Shown here: positions 54,501-64,000 of the stretch, piece after piece | Layout: each line of letters begins with the position of its first letter | Numbering within the stretch: the stretch's first letter is position 1 | Assembly: GCA_963575745.1 (NCBI GenBank) | Contig: CAUYUJ010017902.1 | Location: 1 to 64,000 of the forward strand | Source: Prorocentrum cordatum | Taxonomy: Eukaryota; Sar; Dinophyceae; Prorocentrales; Prorocentraceae | Length of the DNA: 64,000 nucleotides | Direction: 5' to 3' | Made by a program: the position numbers and the translations under genes | Notes under the pieces: generated by a model | Told to the model about the DNA's origin: nothing | The model's database searches: none | What the model saw: only the letters and a program-made list of their open reading frames with translations

Positions 54501-54579
54501 AGGGAGGGACAAGGGCAAAGTGCGAAACCCAAAGACCCAAATCACGATGTACTTAAAGAATAATGTATACACACACCAA

Positions 54580-54600
54580 TATATATATATATATTATATA

Positions 54601-54675
<75 letters not shown>

Positions 54676-54700
54676 TATAATATATATTATATATATGTAT
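54580..54700. repeat. (AT)n tract with ATTATA variants
   Basis: About 115 bp of nearly pure A/T able to fold into cruciforms. Confidence 0.96.
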
Positions 54701-54829
54701 TACACAAAACGATGGAGAATGGTACTGAGATCTGCACACCTAAGTCACACTCAATGATAGCATTCTCTTTTAACATGCAACCATCGTTCTACGATCCGGA
54801 AATCGGCCCAGCCAAGACTTGCCACAGGC

Positions 54830-55085
54830 GGAGCCTGGAGACGCGGCAGAGGGGCTCTTCATTTTCGCGGCAGGATGAACATCTCATGCAATCAACACCA
54901 TGCGACGTGCCTTTCTACTCGGGCTGCGACCAGGGCTGACACCCGCACTCTGGGGAACCTCGCTGGCGCCGCTGTGCTCAGCCGACAAGGACACGGCCGT
55001 CGGGCCCTGCGAGCGACGAGCCCGGGCCCAAGCATTGAGATACCTTCGGGGCGGATCCCCTCGACGCCTGGGCCGCGGAGGACCA
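54830..55085. repeat. Direct repeat, right copy
   Basis: Counterpart of 54234-54500. On the minus strand it continues the open frame described at 54990-56081, so it may represent the 3' part of an element followed by a second partial copy. Confidence 0.85.
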
Positions 55086-56081
55086 GGCATCTCATGGGCC
55101 CGAGACACATTCCCACTTGCGCCCCCACCTTCCTTCGACATCGGCCCAGGGAGCCCATCAGAGCCTGCCCCCGCTGGAGAGCCGACCACGCCAGGCGGAA
55201 TCTCGCGGGCAACGGGGCCAGCGGCAGGCACGAGTCGGGCGGGCTCTCGCCCGAGCGAAGGGGCTCACGGAGCAACTGCAGGTCGATGGCATCGACTGCG
55301 CCGCGGTGTACTTTCTCCGCGAACTCATCAAGCTGCGACGTCACATCTGACCCAAACCGTTCCCAGACTGGATTGGCCCGCACTGGGCGGAAGGTCTGGC
55401 GGCATGCTCGCATGCACGCGGCCGATGGCCACCTGGACCAAATACGCGCGCCCCTCGGGCAACACGCCGAGCACCTCGAGGAGCGGGTCGTCGGCCATCG
55501 GGCGGGCGCAGCCACGCAGCACCACGAAGTGGCCCCTTGGCAGCGCTCACTGAGGCGCTACGGAGGTCGACGCCTGCGCGCGTCGACTCGAGCACCGAGA
55601 GCGAGCCTCTGCCCACAGCTACGGCCACGTCGGAAACTAGGACGGCGTCGTCCGAGGCCGCTCTCGAAATGACCCCGCCAGCGTCAGCCAAGTCTCCCGA
55701 CGGACTGATGACCGCGCCGACGCCGTTGGCCAGGTCGGCGAGAAGGACGGCGGGCTGACCCAGAGCGCGAGCATCAGCACGGCCCCAGGCGACAACCACC
55801 AGGCGCGGCCCACGCGGCTGGCGCCCGTAAACCACTCGCGCCAAGCTCAGTCGCGGGCGCCTCGGCACCGCATTACCTCCCAGCGGCGGCGGCGGCAGCT
55901 CAGCTGCTGGCACCGCGAACGGGGGGGTGGCCAGGCTGGCACCGCCCCCGAACGGGGCGCCCACCATCGCCCATGAACCCGGCGGCGTCAGTCCCGCGGG
56001 CAAGGCAGGAGCCGGCGAGACGACCTTGGGCCCTGAGCCCAGGCTGGACGCGCGCGACTGGGCCCCGATCGGGTCGGACAA
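54990..56081 (-). pseudogene. Unassigned coding-like region, frameshifted
   Basis: Minus-strand frames hand over from 56081-55540 (with ADLANGVGAVISPSGDLADAG and SDDAVLVSDVAVAVG) to 55525-55328 (FVVL-like start, LEVLGVLPEGRAYLVQVAIG) to 55515-54892 (VWERFGSDVTSQLDEFAEKV). Each segment has balanced, protein-like composition with alternating hydrophobic and acidic residues, unlike the satellites. I do not recognise a family. It lies immediately downstream, in the minus sense, of the tyrosine-recombinase remnant and could be an accessory or Gag-like ORF of that or a neighbouring element. Confidence 0.35.
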
Positions 56082-56187
56082 ACGCAGTTCGCGGTGGGCG
56101 CGACGCAGCCGGCGACAAACCCTTCGCCGACGCTGGCGGCGCGCAAGACGCCGCTGCTGAAGGTGCTGCGCACCTGCGGTGCCATCG

Positions 56188-56860
56188 TCACCAATACAGG
56201 GGGGCCAGCAGCTCCCGCTTCACGCACCCCCTCCAGCCCGCGCCGGCCCAGCGCAGCTGCCTCGCGCGCCCGGCGTCGAGCATCTCCGTCAGCGAGCTCG
56301 AGTCGGACACCCAGCGGCCGCCCTCTCTAAGCTCGGCGAAGGGGGCGCCCCCGCGCGGGCGCTGGCAGCGCAGACGCAGCGAGGAATGCGCGGGCCTGGC
56401 ACACCTTCAGCCCCAATGCCGCTTCGGCTGGCTCGAGCAGAGCACGACATTGCGAGGCGCTGCAGGGAAACGCGGGCTGGCCACGCGGAGTCAGCTGCAC
56501 GCCGCGGCGAAGAGCGTCGATCCCGTAAGAGGGCCGAACAGGAAACATTGCCACTCGGGGCCGCTGAGCCGCTGCACCGACACGACACATCGGGCCTGGA
56601 AAACAGCTTCCCCCACCAACAGCACGCGATGAGGGAAGGGCGCGCTGCGGGCGCAGACCGAGAATCTCGGACGGGCGCAATCCTGCGCTGCACTGCAGTA
56701 CCAGGCCTTGCGCTAGCCCCACGTGACCCGCGGACGCCAGGCACGCGCCCCCAATCTTGCCGCGCGCCTCACCGAGCGGCGCGGCGCGTTTCACGACGCG
56801 GCAGCGGAAGCGCCCCCAGCCTCTGAGCACAGCGCGCGCACACTTCAGCTCGCCCTTCAC
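56188..56860 (-). pseudogene. Tyrosine recombinase of a DIRS-like element, inactive
   Basis: The minus frame 56860-56327 carries an N-terminal helical part (about residues 1-50) and a catalytic core with SAGLRPSEILGLRP (about residues 60-75), the box around the first active-site Arg in tyrosine recombinases (GLRxSELLxLR type). The C-terminal part lies in another frame (about 56345-56188): ELREGGRWVSDSSSLTEMLD, followed by AGRARQL. In relatives the second box reads RGRW..S.S..RYEK.GRL, so the position of the nucleophilic Tyr is Met here. The His-x-x-Arg box between them is not recognisable. Frameshift and loss of Tyr both argue for a dead copy. The enzyme would integrate circular element DNA. 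Confidence 0.68.
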
Positions 56861-57024
56861 GCGAGCAAGAACAATTCGACGGCCGCCAAGAGATTACTCA
56901 ACCTTGACGGCGAAAGCAAGGACTCGCACGCGCTCTTGCACCCCACCAGCGCGTCGCCCACTGCTCTGGCCCGACGGGGTCGAAGCGGCCGGCGAGGGCC
57001 CACGATGAAGGCGCGGGCCCCGCG

Positions 57025-57352
57025 TCAATGTGCCCCGATGGTCTGCGGCTTGACCCGCCGAGCCTGGCGGCGCTCTAGGCGCCGCGGCCCACGCCGCTCC
57101 ATGCGCAACGGGGCAGCCAACGCGCTGCCTGGTGCTTGGCGCCCACCCAGGGCAGAGAGAACATGATACCTGATGCTAACCCATCTCGGCGAAGCCCGCC
57201 TTCGCCCCAACGACGCCGCATCCCCCGCAATCGTCGCCGCTGACTCCCTCGGCGTCGGATGAGCAAACGCAGGGAGGCGCCGGCCGGCCAAGCTTGCACC
57301 TCATCGCGGGAACCAAAGACGCCATGAGATTTAGCTCCCTCATGGCCGACCG
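57025..57352 (-). pseudogene. RNase H start of the DIRS-like element
   Basis: In frame with the reverse transcriptase part after an in-frame TGA where the family usually has a second Trp, the frame reads RSAMRELNLMASLVPAMRC, then CSSDAEGVSGDD and GGCGVVG. The Asp in SSDAEG fits the first metal-binding Asp of the RNase H domain that follows DIRS reverse transcriptases. A stop follows at 57174-57176. The remainder to about 57025 has no consistent frame. Confidence 0.6.
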
Positions 57353-57807
57353 TCACCAGCGGATGACCTGCTCCGCGCGACTGTCCATCATGCGAAAAAG
57401 CGCGCGCTGGATGGCCAGCAGCTCACGGCGCAGACGGGCGCCCCACAGCCCGGCGCCGACCGCTGGACTCGAGAGCTCGACGTAGACCCAGTCGACCTCC
57501 AGCAGCCAGCGGCAGTTCTCGCGGAGCAGCCAACCAGCGCGCGGGTCGACGCACAACGCCGGCGGGCGCCTCTGCACCCAGTAGCCCACGGCCTTTCCAG
57601 GTCGCCCTCCGCCTCGACCCGCTCGGTGACCACGAAGCCCTGAGCCTTCCAGCCGTCCGCGACCATCTCCATCAGCTGGTCGCTCTTCGAGGAGACTCCA
57701 AGGCGGTCGACAGCCAGCAGCAGGCCGTCGTCCGCGCGCTCGCGGACCGCCGCGGCGGCATCGTCGAGCACGCAGATCCCGCCCTCGCGATACTTCTCGC
57801 CGAGCAT
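57353..57807 (-). pseudogene. Reverse transcriptase, C-terminal half (DIRS-like), frameshifted
   Basis: The frame starting at 57807 has ICVLDDAAAAV, whose LDD corresponds to the xxDD catalytic motif C of reverse transcriptases, about residues 13-15. It continues through KSDQLMEMVADGWKAQGFVV. Near 57595 one base is missing and the frame resumes as AVGYWVQRRPPALCVD, then LRRELLAIQRALFRMMD, the thumb-like segment typical of DIRS/LTR-type enzymes in dinoflagellates. It stops at a TGA after VIRW. Motifs A and B are absent, so only the second half of the palm remains. It acts in copying element RNA to DNA; this copy cannot. Confidence 0.68.
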
Positions 57808-57904
57808 GACACATCCGGCCCCTAGCGGACCCCCTGCTTCTCAACTCCACTGGGATGTGCGAGCGCGCCGTCGAAGGGCGGCGCCGCGCCCCAGCGCCTC
57901 CAAG

Positions 57905-58090
57905 TCCTCCTTGCACATGAATCATGGGCCACGAAACGCTGCACTGGGTCGGGGAGATGCACGCGGGCCCTGCCACTGGGGCCTTCGGAGGAGCTCTCTA
58001 TGAGGTCAGGAGAAACGCTGCACTGGGCGGGGAAGACGCACGCGGGCTTTGCCACCGGGGCCTTCGGCAGAGCCCCCCACGGGGCACCTG
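57905..58090. repeat. Two inverted-orientation units of the 77-bp repeat
   Basis: GGCCACGAAACGCTGCACTG and GGGCCTTCGG, then GAGAAACGCTGCACTGGGCG and GGGGCCTTCGG, are diverged reverse complements of the 41.6-42.06 kb unit. They mark the 5' break of the DIRS-like element. Confidence 0.7.
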
Positions 58091-58099
58091 CTCGCGCGA

Positions 58100-60145
58100 G
58101 AGGTGCGCCGACCAGGCTGACATGCGCGGGGGCCGTCTCTTCACAGAAAAAAACGGTTGGAAAATATGTCCAGGCGCATCCTTTGGGCAGTCGATCTCCC
58201 ACTCGAAGTGCGCACAAGGGAGGGCGCCCTTCCACGATAGGTCGGCGGGGGGCGACGGCGGGGCGCCCCCGCCCTGGCAGGGCCGCCGGGGCGCAGAGGA
58301 CGGGCCCGAGCCGAGGCGCTGCCCGCTCCAGCGCGCCACCAGCCCCCGAGCGGTCGGGCTGGCGACGACGGCGAGACAGCGCGCGGGAAGGGCATCGCTC
58401 CTGCTCGGGGGCTGTTAAAGAGGCCCCCGGTTCGCTGTTCTGGAGCCTGGACTTCGCAAAGGGCGCTCTGAAGGCCGCGGGGGCCCCCGCGGAAATCCGA
58501 GTGGCACCTTAGGCCAGGGGCGCTTCTAGCAACACCCCTACACCCGATCCGCGAGCTGGGCCCCTCCACCTGCGCAAGGGCTGCCCAGGAAGCGGGGGCG
58601 CTCGGAGGGGGGGGGGGGGCACTGAGATGTTCCGCCGTGAATAAGTTTGGGTCGAGGCGCAGTTCACCGACCAAGCGCGGGCCGTTCGCACAGGCCAGTC
58701 ACGCCAAGCGAAGGTGGCCTGGAGCGCGGCTGGGGCCGCCCCTTCCGCTCGCATGGCGTCGAGGCGGCTGACGCGGCCTAGCTGGGCGGCCTCCTCGGCT
58801 GGGGCCTCGTTGGCGGGAGGCTGCGCGGGAGTGTTTAGGCGGGGGCGCGCCGTCGGCCGACGACGAGGCGCGCCCACCCGCGCCGCCCCGATCGGCACAG
58901 AGGCCGGAATGGAGTGGCCCCCCCACGCCCGGAGATCTGAGGCGCGGGAGGGGCGAGGGCGGGACCGCGCTGGGTGCGGCAGCAGCCGCGGGGCCTGTCG
59001 ATGGCCGCACAGTCGCGCGACCGCCCCCTCGCTGGAGCGCGGCCGGCCTGCTTCGGCAAAGACACATGCAGAGAAGGGCGCAAGCCTGCACTGGGAAGCG
59101 GGGGTGCCAGGGAACCGGGGGGCGGGCCCTCCTCCGGGCATGCGGCACGACGGTTCGGCCGCTGGCTGGTGGGCGCGGATTGTGTCAGAGCTGCCGAGGG
59201 CGCCTGGTCGTAAGGGTTCGCGCGAGCGAGGGAGGCGACGCGCGCGAGGGGGCGGCGGCAGCGGGGGCCGCAGGTTGGAGGGCCACAGGCCGAGGGGGTT
59301 ACCCCTGCCCCTCCTCGCCCGCCTTTCGCCGAGGCCCTGGCTTTGGCCGCCGCTGCTGCTGCCGCCGCCTCGAGCCTTCCCGCGTTCGAGTGGAGCGCGG
59401 CGTCGCCGCCACGCCGACGGCGGACCCTGGCCCGCACGAGGACTCCCGAGCTCCGCCTGCCGCCGCCGCCGCCGCCGCCACCATCGCTGTGACGGAGAGT
59501 GGTGGGACGGCGGAATTGGGTCGGGGACAGGAGGTCCTCTACAATCGGGGGCGCGAAATCGTTTCGGTCCCTCCTTTCACCTCGTGTCGGTGCTGTGGGT
59601 TTCTCTCGGGAAAGCAGGCCCGTGTGCACGGGGACCCTGCCTGCTCCGAGTCGGTGTCTCACCCCAGCGCACAAGGAGAGAGCTCGCCGTCGGGACAGGC
59701 TCTTGAATGGCCAGAATCCCTACACGGGGGGCTTCTCTAGTCTGCAGTCGGCGACGCTGGGGTTGCCCCGAGCCCGCCTGTCTCTCAGTCTTGTCTTGTC
59801 TCGGCTGCACAAGCAAAAACCCGTCAGCTATTTGCATTTACTCGCGCGGCATCTCTTTGCACTTTTCCGCACGCCGCGTGCCGACGCGGCAGCGCGGCGG
59901 AGATGGGCCATTGAGTCCACCTCCAGTGGGTGCGTGTCGGGGATGAATGTCTTTTCTCGTCCCTCGACCCTGGCCGCCGTGGGGAACGGCTGCACTTTGC
60001 TCGGCAATCTGCGGATTGCCTGCCCAGGTGTTTCTGGTTTTGCCCAGAGGCCCCCTAAGCGGCCCGTGTGGCCCATGTGGGCCCCGCTGGTACAGGCAGC
60101 GGTCAGTTGCTCTTATGTGGCTGGACGCGCGCCCTCGACGGCCCG
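58100..60145. other. GC-rich unassigned region
   Basis: Long frames are open on both strands to about 59700 (GC-rich, few stops) without a recognisable motif. Part may be 5' sequence of the DIRS-like element. From 59740 to 60145 composition is more balanced, still nothing recognised. Confidence 0.35.
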
Positions 60146-60149
60146 ACAC

Positions 60150-60975
60150 ACACACATACACACACGTGTATACATATATATACATACATACATACATTCA
60201 TTCATACATACATACATACATACATGCATACATACATACATACATACATACATACATACATACATACGTACGTACGTACGTACATACATACATACATACA
60301 TACATACATACATGCATGCATGCATGCATGCATACATGCATATATACATATATATACACACACGCATGCATACATACCTAAATACATACATACCTAAATA
60401 CATACATACATACATACATGCATGCATACATACATGCATGCATACATACATACATACATGTAAACATACGTACATATATACATACATGTATATGTACATA
60501 CATACATACATACATACATACATACATGCATGCATGCATGCATGCACAAATACATACATACATACATGCATACATACATAAATACACACATGCGTACATG
60601 CAAACATACATACATACATGCATGCATATGCATACATACATATACATGCATACATACATACATGCATACAAACATACATACATACATGCATTCATATATA
60701 CATACATATATAGATATATAAATCGATAGGTACACATGCATACAAATATGCATGCATACATACATACATACAGACATACATACCTACCTACGTGCATGCA
60801 TACATACACTCATACAAACATACATACATACATACATACATGCATGCATACATACATACATACAAGCATACATACATACATACGTACGTACAGACATACA
60901 TGCATATATATATATATATATTCATACATACAGATCTACATACATACATACATACATACATACATACATACAGAT
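60150..60975. repeat. (CATA)n/(CATG)n/(CGTA)n microsatellite
   Basis: Over 800 bp of mixed tetranucleotides, same composition as 6400-7085 and 62385-63025. Confidence 0.96.
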
Positions 60976-61115
60976 GTGTGCGTCGGCGGTTAGGTAGAGT
61001 CACTGCGCTGGCGACAGGGTATTGGTGCACGCACGAAACCCGACCTAAGCCACCATGCAGGGGGAGGAAGGAAGCGCCGGGCGGCGGCATGAGGGAGGGG
61101 GAAGCCGGGCCCGCT
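60976..61115 (+). mobile_element. Dispersed family E, copy 2
   Basis: It matches 4656-4798 end to end (GCGTCGGCGGTTAGG, AGAGTCACTGCGCTGGCGAC, GAAGCCGGGCCCGCT). The left edge abuts (CATA)n. Confidence 0.7.
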
Positions 61116-61850
61116 CAAAGCGGGGCCAGGCGCGGGGGGGGGCGGGGACCAGCGGCGGCGGGCTGGCGGCTGGGGGGCGGGGGGGACGCCGAGGCATGCT
61201 GCAAGGCAGCGGGCTGTAGCGAGGAGCGCCTAGCTGGGGCTGGTGACGAAAGCGAACGCGGAAAGGAGCCCCGGTCTGGCGGGTTACCGAAGACACACGT
61301 GACCCGAGTAAGCTGCCAGGGCAGCGAGCGGCCGAGGCGGTGCAGTGCGAAACCACCTCCAGGTGAGGGGTTGGCCTGAAAGCTGGGCAAGGCGGAGGCG
61401 GGGGCGGGGAGGGGCATGGGCGGCAAGACCAGCCCAGGGCCCCGGGGCGAGGGCGGGGGGCACGCCTGGAGGGCCAGAGGGCAGGCCCGCCGCGAGGGCC
61501 GCTGGGGAGCGAGGCGCGCCGAACTGGTGCACTTTTGGTGGACAACGGCCCCGAAGCGAGAGGGCCCGGGAGAGAACGCCAAGAGCGCGGAGCCCCAGCA
61601 AGGAATCCGGGCGCCGGCGGGGGGTGGGAGGGGGGGGGGGGGGCGAGGGGCGCGCGCAGGGAGGCGCCGAGAGGCGGGCGGCGGGCAGGGGCCGGGTCGC
61701 GAAGCCAGTGCCCAGCCAGGGCTGGAGGCGAGGGCGGAGGCGAAGAGGAGCCTTGGCCCCGGGGGGGAGTGGGTCCGCGTGGTCCGCGCGCTGCAGAAGC
61801 GCGGAGCAGCCGAGGCGGCAGAGGCCCCACACACCCACAAACACCACAAC
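61116..61850. other. GC-rich unassigned region
   Basis: G-rich on plus with long open frames on both strands and no recognisable motif. Confidence 0.35.
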
Positions 61851-61905
61851 AACAAAAACACACACACACACACACAAAAACACACACACACACACACACA
61901 CACAC
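61851..61905. repeat. (CA)n with CAA interruptions
   Basis: About 50 bp CA tract directly before family F copy 2. Confidence 0.95.
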
Positions 61906-61965
61906 TTTGATCTGCGGGGCGAGAGCGAACCTCTCCCGCTAAAAGCTAGGCGGACTACGCACAGC
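61905..61965 (+). repeat. Short dispersed family F, copy 2
   Basis: TTTGATCTGCGGGGCGAGAG, CGAACCTCTCCCGCTAAAAG, CTAGGCGGAC; counterpart of 10804-10866. Confidence 0.6.
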
Positions 61966-62384
61966 TTTCATTAAGGAGACAGGGCACAGGAAGGCGGGGC
62001 CTCAGGCGGCCAGAGCGGGCGGGGCCCGGGGAACAGGCGGTGCCGAAGTGGATGTGCAGGAAAAGGTACGCCATGGACAGGGACCGAGGGCGAAGACCCG
62101 GAAGGCGAACGAAATGGTGTTGCCGTCAACGGCACTTCGCGAACACCAGCCTCAAGCACTGCAGGGGAGGACGCGCCACTTGACCAGGTCGACGCCCAGG
62201 AAGAAGAAGAGCACCACGAAGGCGATGAGCAACGTTGTACCACCGGGTGATGCGGAGGAGGCCCGGGGTGGTAGTCCAATCCACGACCAGGTAGCAGCAT
62301 GCTTGAGGTGCGGCCTCCAAACGAAAGGGCCGTCCATGACCGACAGGAAGTCGGTGAGCTGCAGGGACACATATATAAATACAC
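61966..62384. other. Unassigned spacer
   Basis: No domain, repeat or RNA gene recognised. Confidence 0.4.
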
Positions 62385-62629
62385 ATACGTACATGCATAC
62401 ATACATACATACCTACCTACCTACCTACCTACCTACCTACACACATACATACATACATACATACATACATACATACATACATACATACATACATACATAC
62501 GTACATACATATGTATAAACATACATACATACATACATACATGCATACATGCATGCATGCATGCATACATGCATGCATACATACATACGCACATACATAC
62601 ATACATACATACATACATACATACATACA

Positions 62630-62695
<66 letters not shown>

Positions 62696-62854
62696 CATAT
62701 GCATACATATACATACATACATACATACATACATACATACATACATACATACATGCATGCATGCATGCATACATACATGCATGCATACATACATGCATAC
62801 ATAAACATGCATGCATGCATGCATACATACATACATACATACATACATACACAC

Positions 62855-62945
<91 letters not shown>

Positions 62946-63025
62946 TACATACATGCATGCATGCATGCATGCATGCATGCATGCATGCATACATACATAC
63001 ATACATACATACATACATACATACA
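62385..63025. repeat. (CATA)n, (ACATAC)n, (CATG)n microsatellite
   Basis: About 640 bp. It includes a short CTAC run (62412-62440), a long CATA run, a hexamer CATACA run (62850-62930) and CATG runs. Confidence 0.96.
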
Positions 63026-63254
63026 CAAGGACGCATTTGCACGGACTCTCTCGTATGGCATGGCGTGTGCACGTGTCACTCGCCTCGCCGAGGCATTGGG
63101 AATCTCAGGCGTGTGCGGTACTGCACCACCCCGAGGCAGCCACATTCCCACATTGGAAAGCGACAGGGGGCTCAGGAATACCAGAAACGGTCCCCAGCGA
63201 GCCAACTGGTGCCGCGGGAGCAGCCACGTTTCGTTTCCGCATCGTTGTCCCAAG

Positions 63255-63810
63255 AGGTGGATACAAGACGCCCCAAGACAGCCCAAAGACCTCCGTCGAC
63301 TGCACCACGTCCGTCCCAGGTGGCCCGACGACGTCGCACAAGAACCCTCCAACAGTGGAGGGACAAAAAACGATGACCATGACCAAGACTCAACGCTGAA
63401 ACGTCGGCGCCGATCTTGGTGATCGTCCATCTTGGTCATCGTCGATCCGTGGATCACCCTCGCGAATGGGCGGCGTCCGGCATGGACAGTGACAAAGATC
63501 GGCGTCGACTAGATCCCGCGACATCTTGGTCATAGTCATCGTGATCCTTCCCCCTGAGCAGGCCCCGAAGAGGCCACCGAGGGACTGTCCAGCAGGCCCA
63601 TGGCAGACAGAGCGAGCTGTTGGGCCTGCTGTCCGTGACGGTGGGCCTCCAGGCGGTCTTCGAGCCGTCCCAGGGGAGGCGCAAGCGGTCCCCTCAGAAG
63701 GCCCAACACGGAAAACGACACCCCAAGACAAGCCAGGACCGATCGAAGACAGTCGCAAGACGGCCCAATGTTCGCCGGAGCCCAGGCGGCCCGAGCACCC
63801 CACAAGTCGG
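63255..63810. repeat. Degenerate GGCCCAAGA-type block 10
   Basis: Sparse, decayed units (GCCCCAAGACAGCCCAAAGA, CAAGACGGCCCAATG) with unique stretches between. Bases 63026-63255 and 63811-64000 hold nothing I can identify. Confidence 0.55.
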
Positions 63811-64000
63811 TCCAGGGACCCCCTTTTACGACCTCGCGGCATTGACACATTGCGTTTCCCGGTAGCGTGCGCACGACCTGAAGAAAACAACAAATGAACC
63901 AGTTTCGCTGACACGGGCAACCATCGAAGTGTCGTATGCCTGAGATGATCCAACTACCAAACTGGCACGCTTTCAAATCCAAGCCAGTGGAAAATGAGGA

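Larger units (their letters stand above)
56188..57870 (-). mobile_element. Decayed DIRS-like retroelement (RT-RNase H then tyrosine recombinase)
   Basis: Order on the minus strand: truncated reverse transcriptase (from 57807), RNase H start, a linker of about 300 bp with no clear frame, then tyrosine recombinase. That order is the hallmark of DIRS-type retroelements, which use a tyrosine recombinase in place of an integrase. The 5' part of the polymerase is missing; just upstream lie two units of the 77-bp satellite (57905-58090). Confidence 0.66.

Noticed and set aside
54580-54700. AT-rich promoter or replication origin
   Set aside because: A pure AT dinucleotide tract; no supporting motif or gene next to it.

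Overview
The window reads as nuclear DNA of a GC-rich dinoflagellate. The evidence is indirect. Three decayed retroelement fragments have the protein signatures I associate with dinoflagellate genomes: an RNase H-type tail, a DIRS-like reverse transcriptase/RNase H with tyrosine recombinase, and a coiled-coil ORF1-like segment. The rest is a dense mosaic of microsatellites, minisatellites and short dispersed elements. A Prorocentrum-like source would fit the base composition, but I cannot prove the genus from sequence alone. I found no convincing intact host gene, rRNA, tRNA or CRISPR array. Almost every long open frame is a by-product of a tandem repeat whose period keeps frames open.

Layout. 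0-10 kb: AGCAT satellite, a ~340-bp tandem repeat, first copy of a dispersed family (here 'A') ending in a (TCC)n tract, first copies of families E and B, CATA/CATG microsatellite, and degenerate GGCCCAAGA-type blocks. 10-19 kb: more GGCCCAAGA blocks, an 11-mer array, GAG and TCC tracts, short inverted-repeat families C and D, a ~293-bp tandem repeat, and a second family A copy that carries a family D insertion with a clean 9-bp target duplication. 19-29 kb: long ATC tract, foldback elements, GC-rich unassigned islands, several GGCCCAAGA blocks. 29-33 kb: a ~690-bp tandem duplication and 13-bp minisatellites around a decayed retroelement piece. 33-40 kb: GC-rich minus-strand remnants (ORF1-like coiled coil; RNase H domain with its acidic quartet). 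40-44 kb: an interspersed GAGGATGTC array, a 77-bp tandem repeat, and a run of foldback/inverted-repeat elements followed by family B and D copies. 44-52 kb: 73-bp repeat, GAGGCT array, two large arrays of one 90-bp unit, each behind the same leader, then a TGCTG satellite. 52-64 kb: family C copy, 18-bp repeat, AT tract between two ~260-bp direct repeats, a decayed DIRS-like element on the minus strand, then GC-rich unassigned DNA and CATA microsatellites.

How the parts relate. This is not an operon or pathway but a record of repeat turnover. Small non-autonomous elements (families A to F and single-copy foldbacks) repeatedly abut or contain microsatellites, and some are nested. The autonomous elements seen here are all broken by frameshift, stop or loss of a key residue, so none looks active in this window. 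The best candidates for undescribed biology are the small elements (especially D, A, B and the 170-bp hairpin at 42.1 kb), the duplicated 90-bp arrays, and the regularly recurring GAGGATGTC motif.
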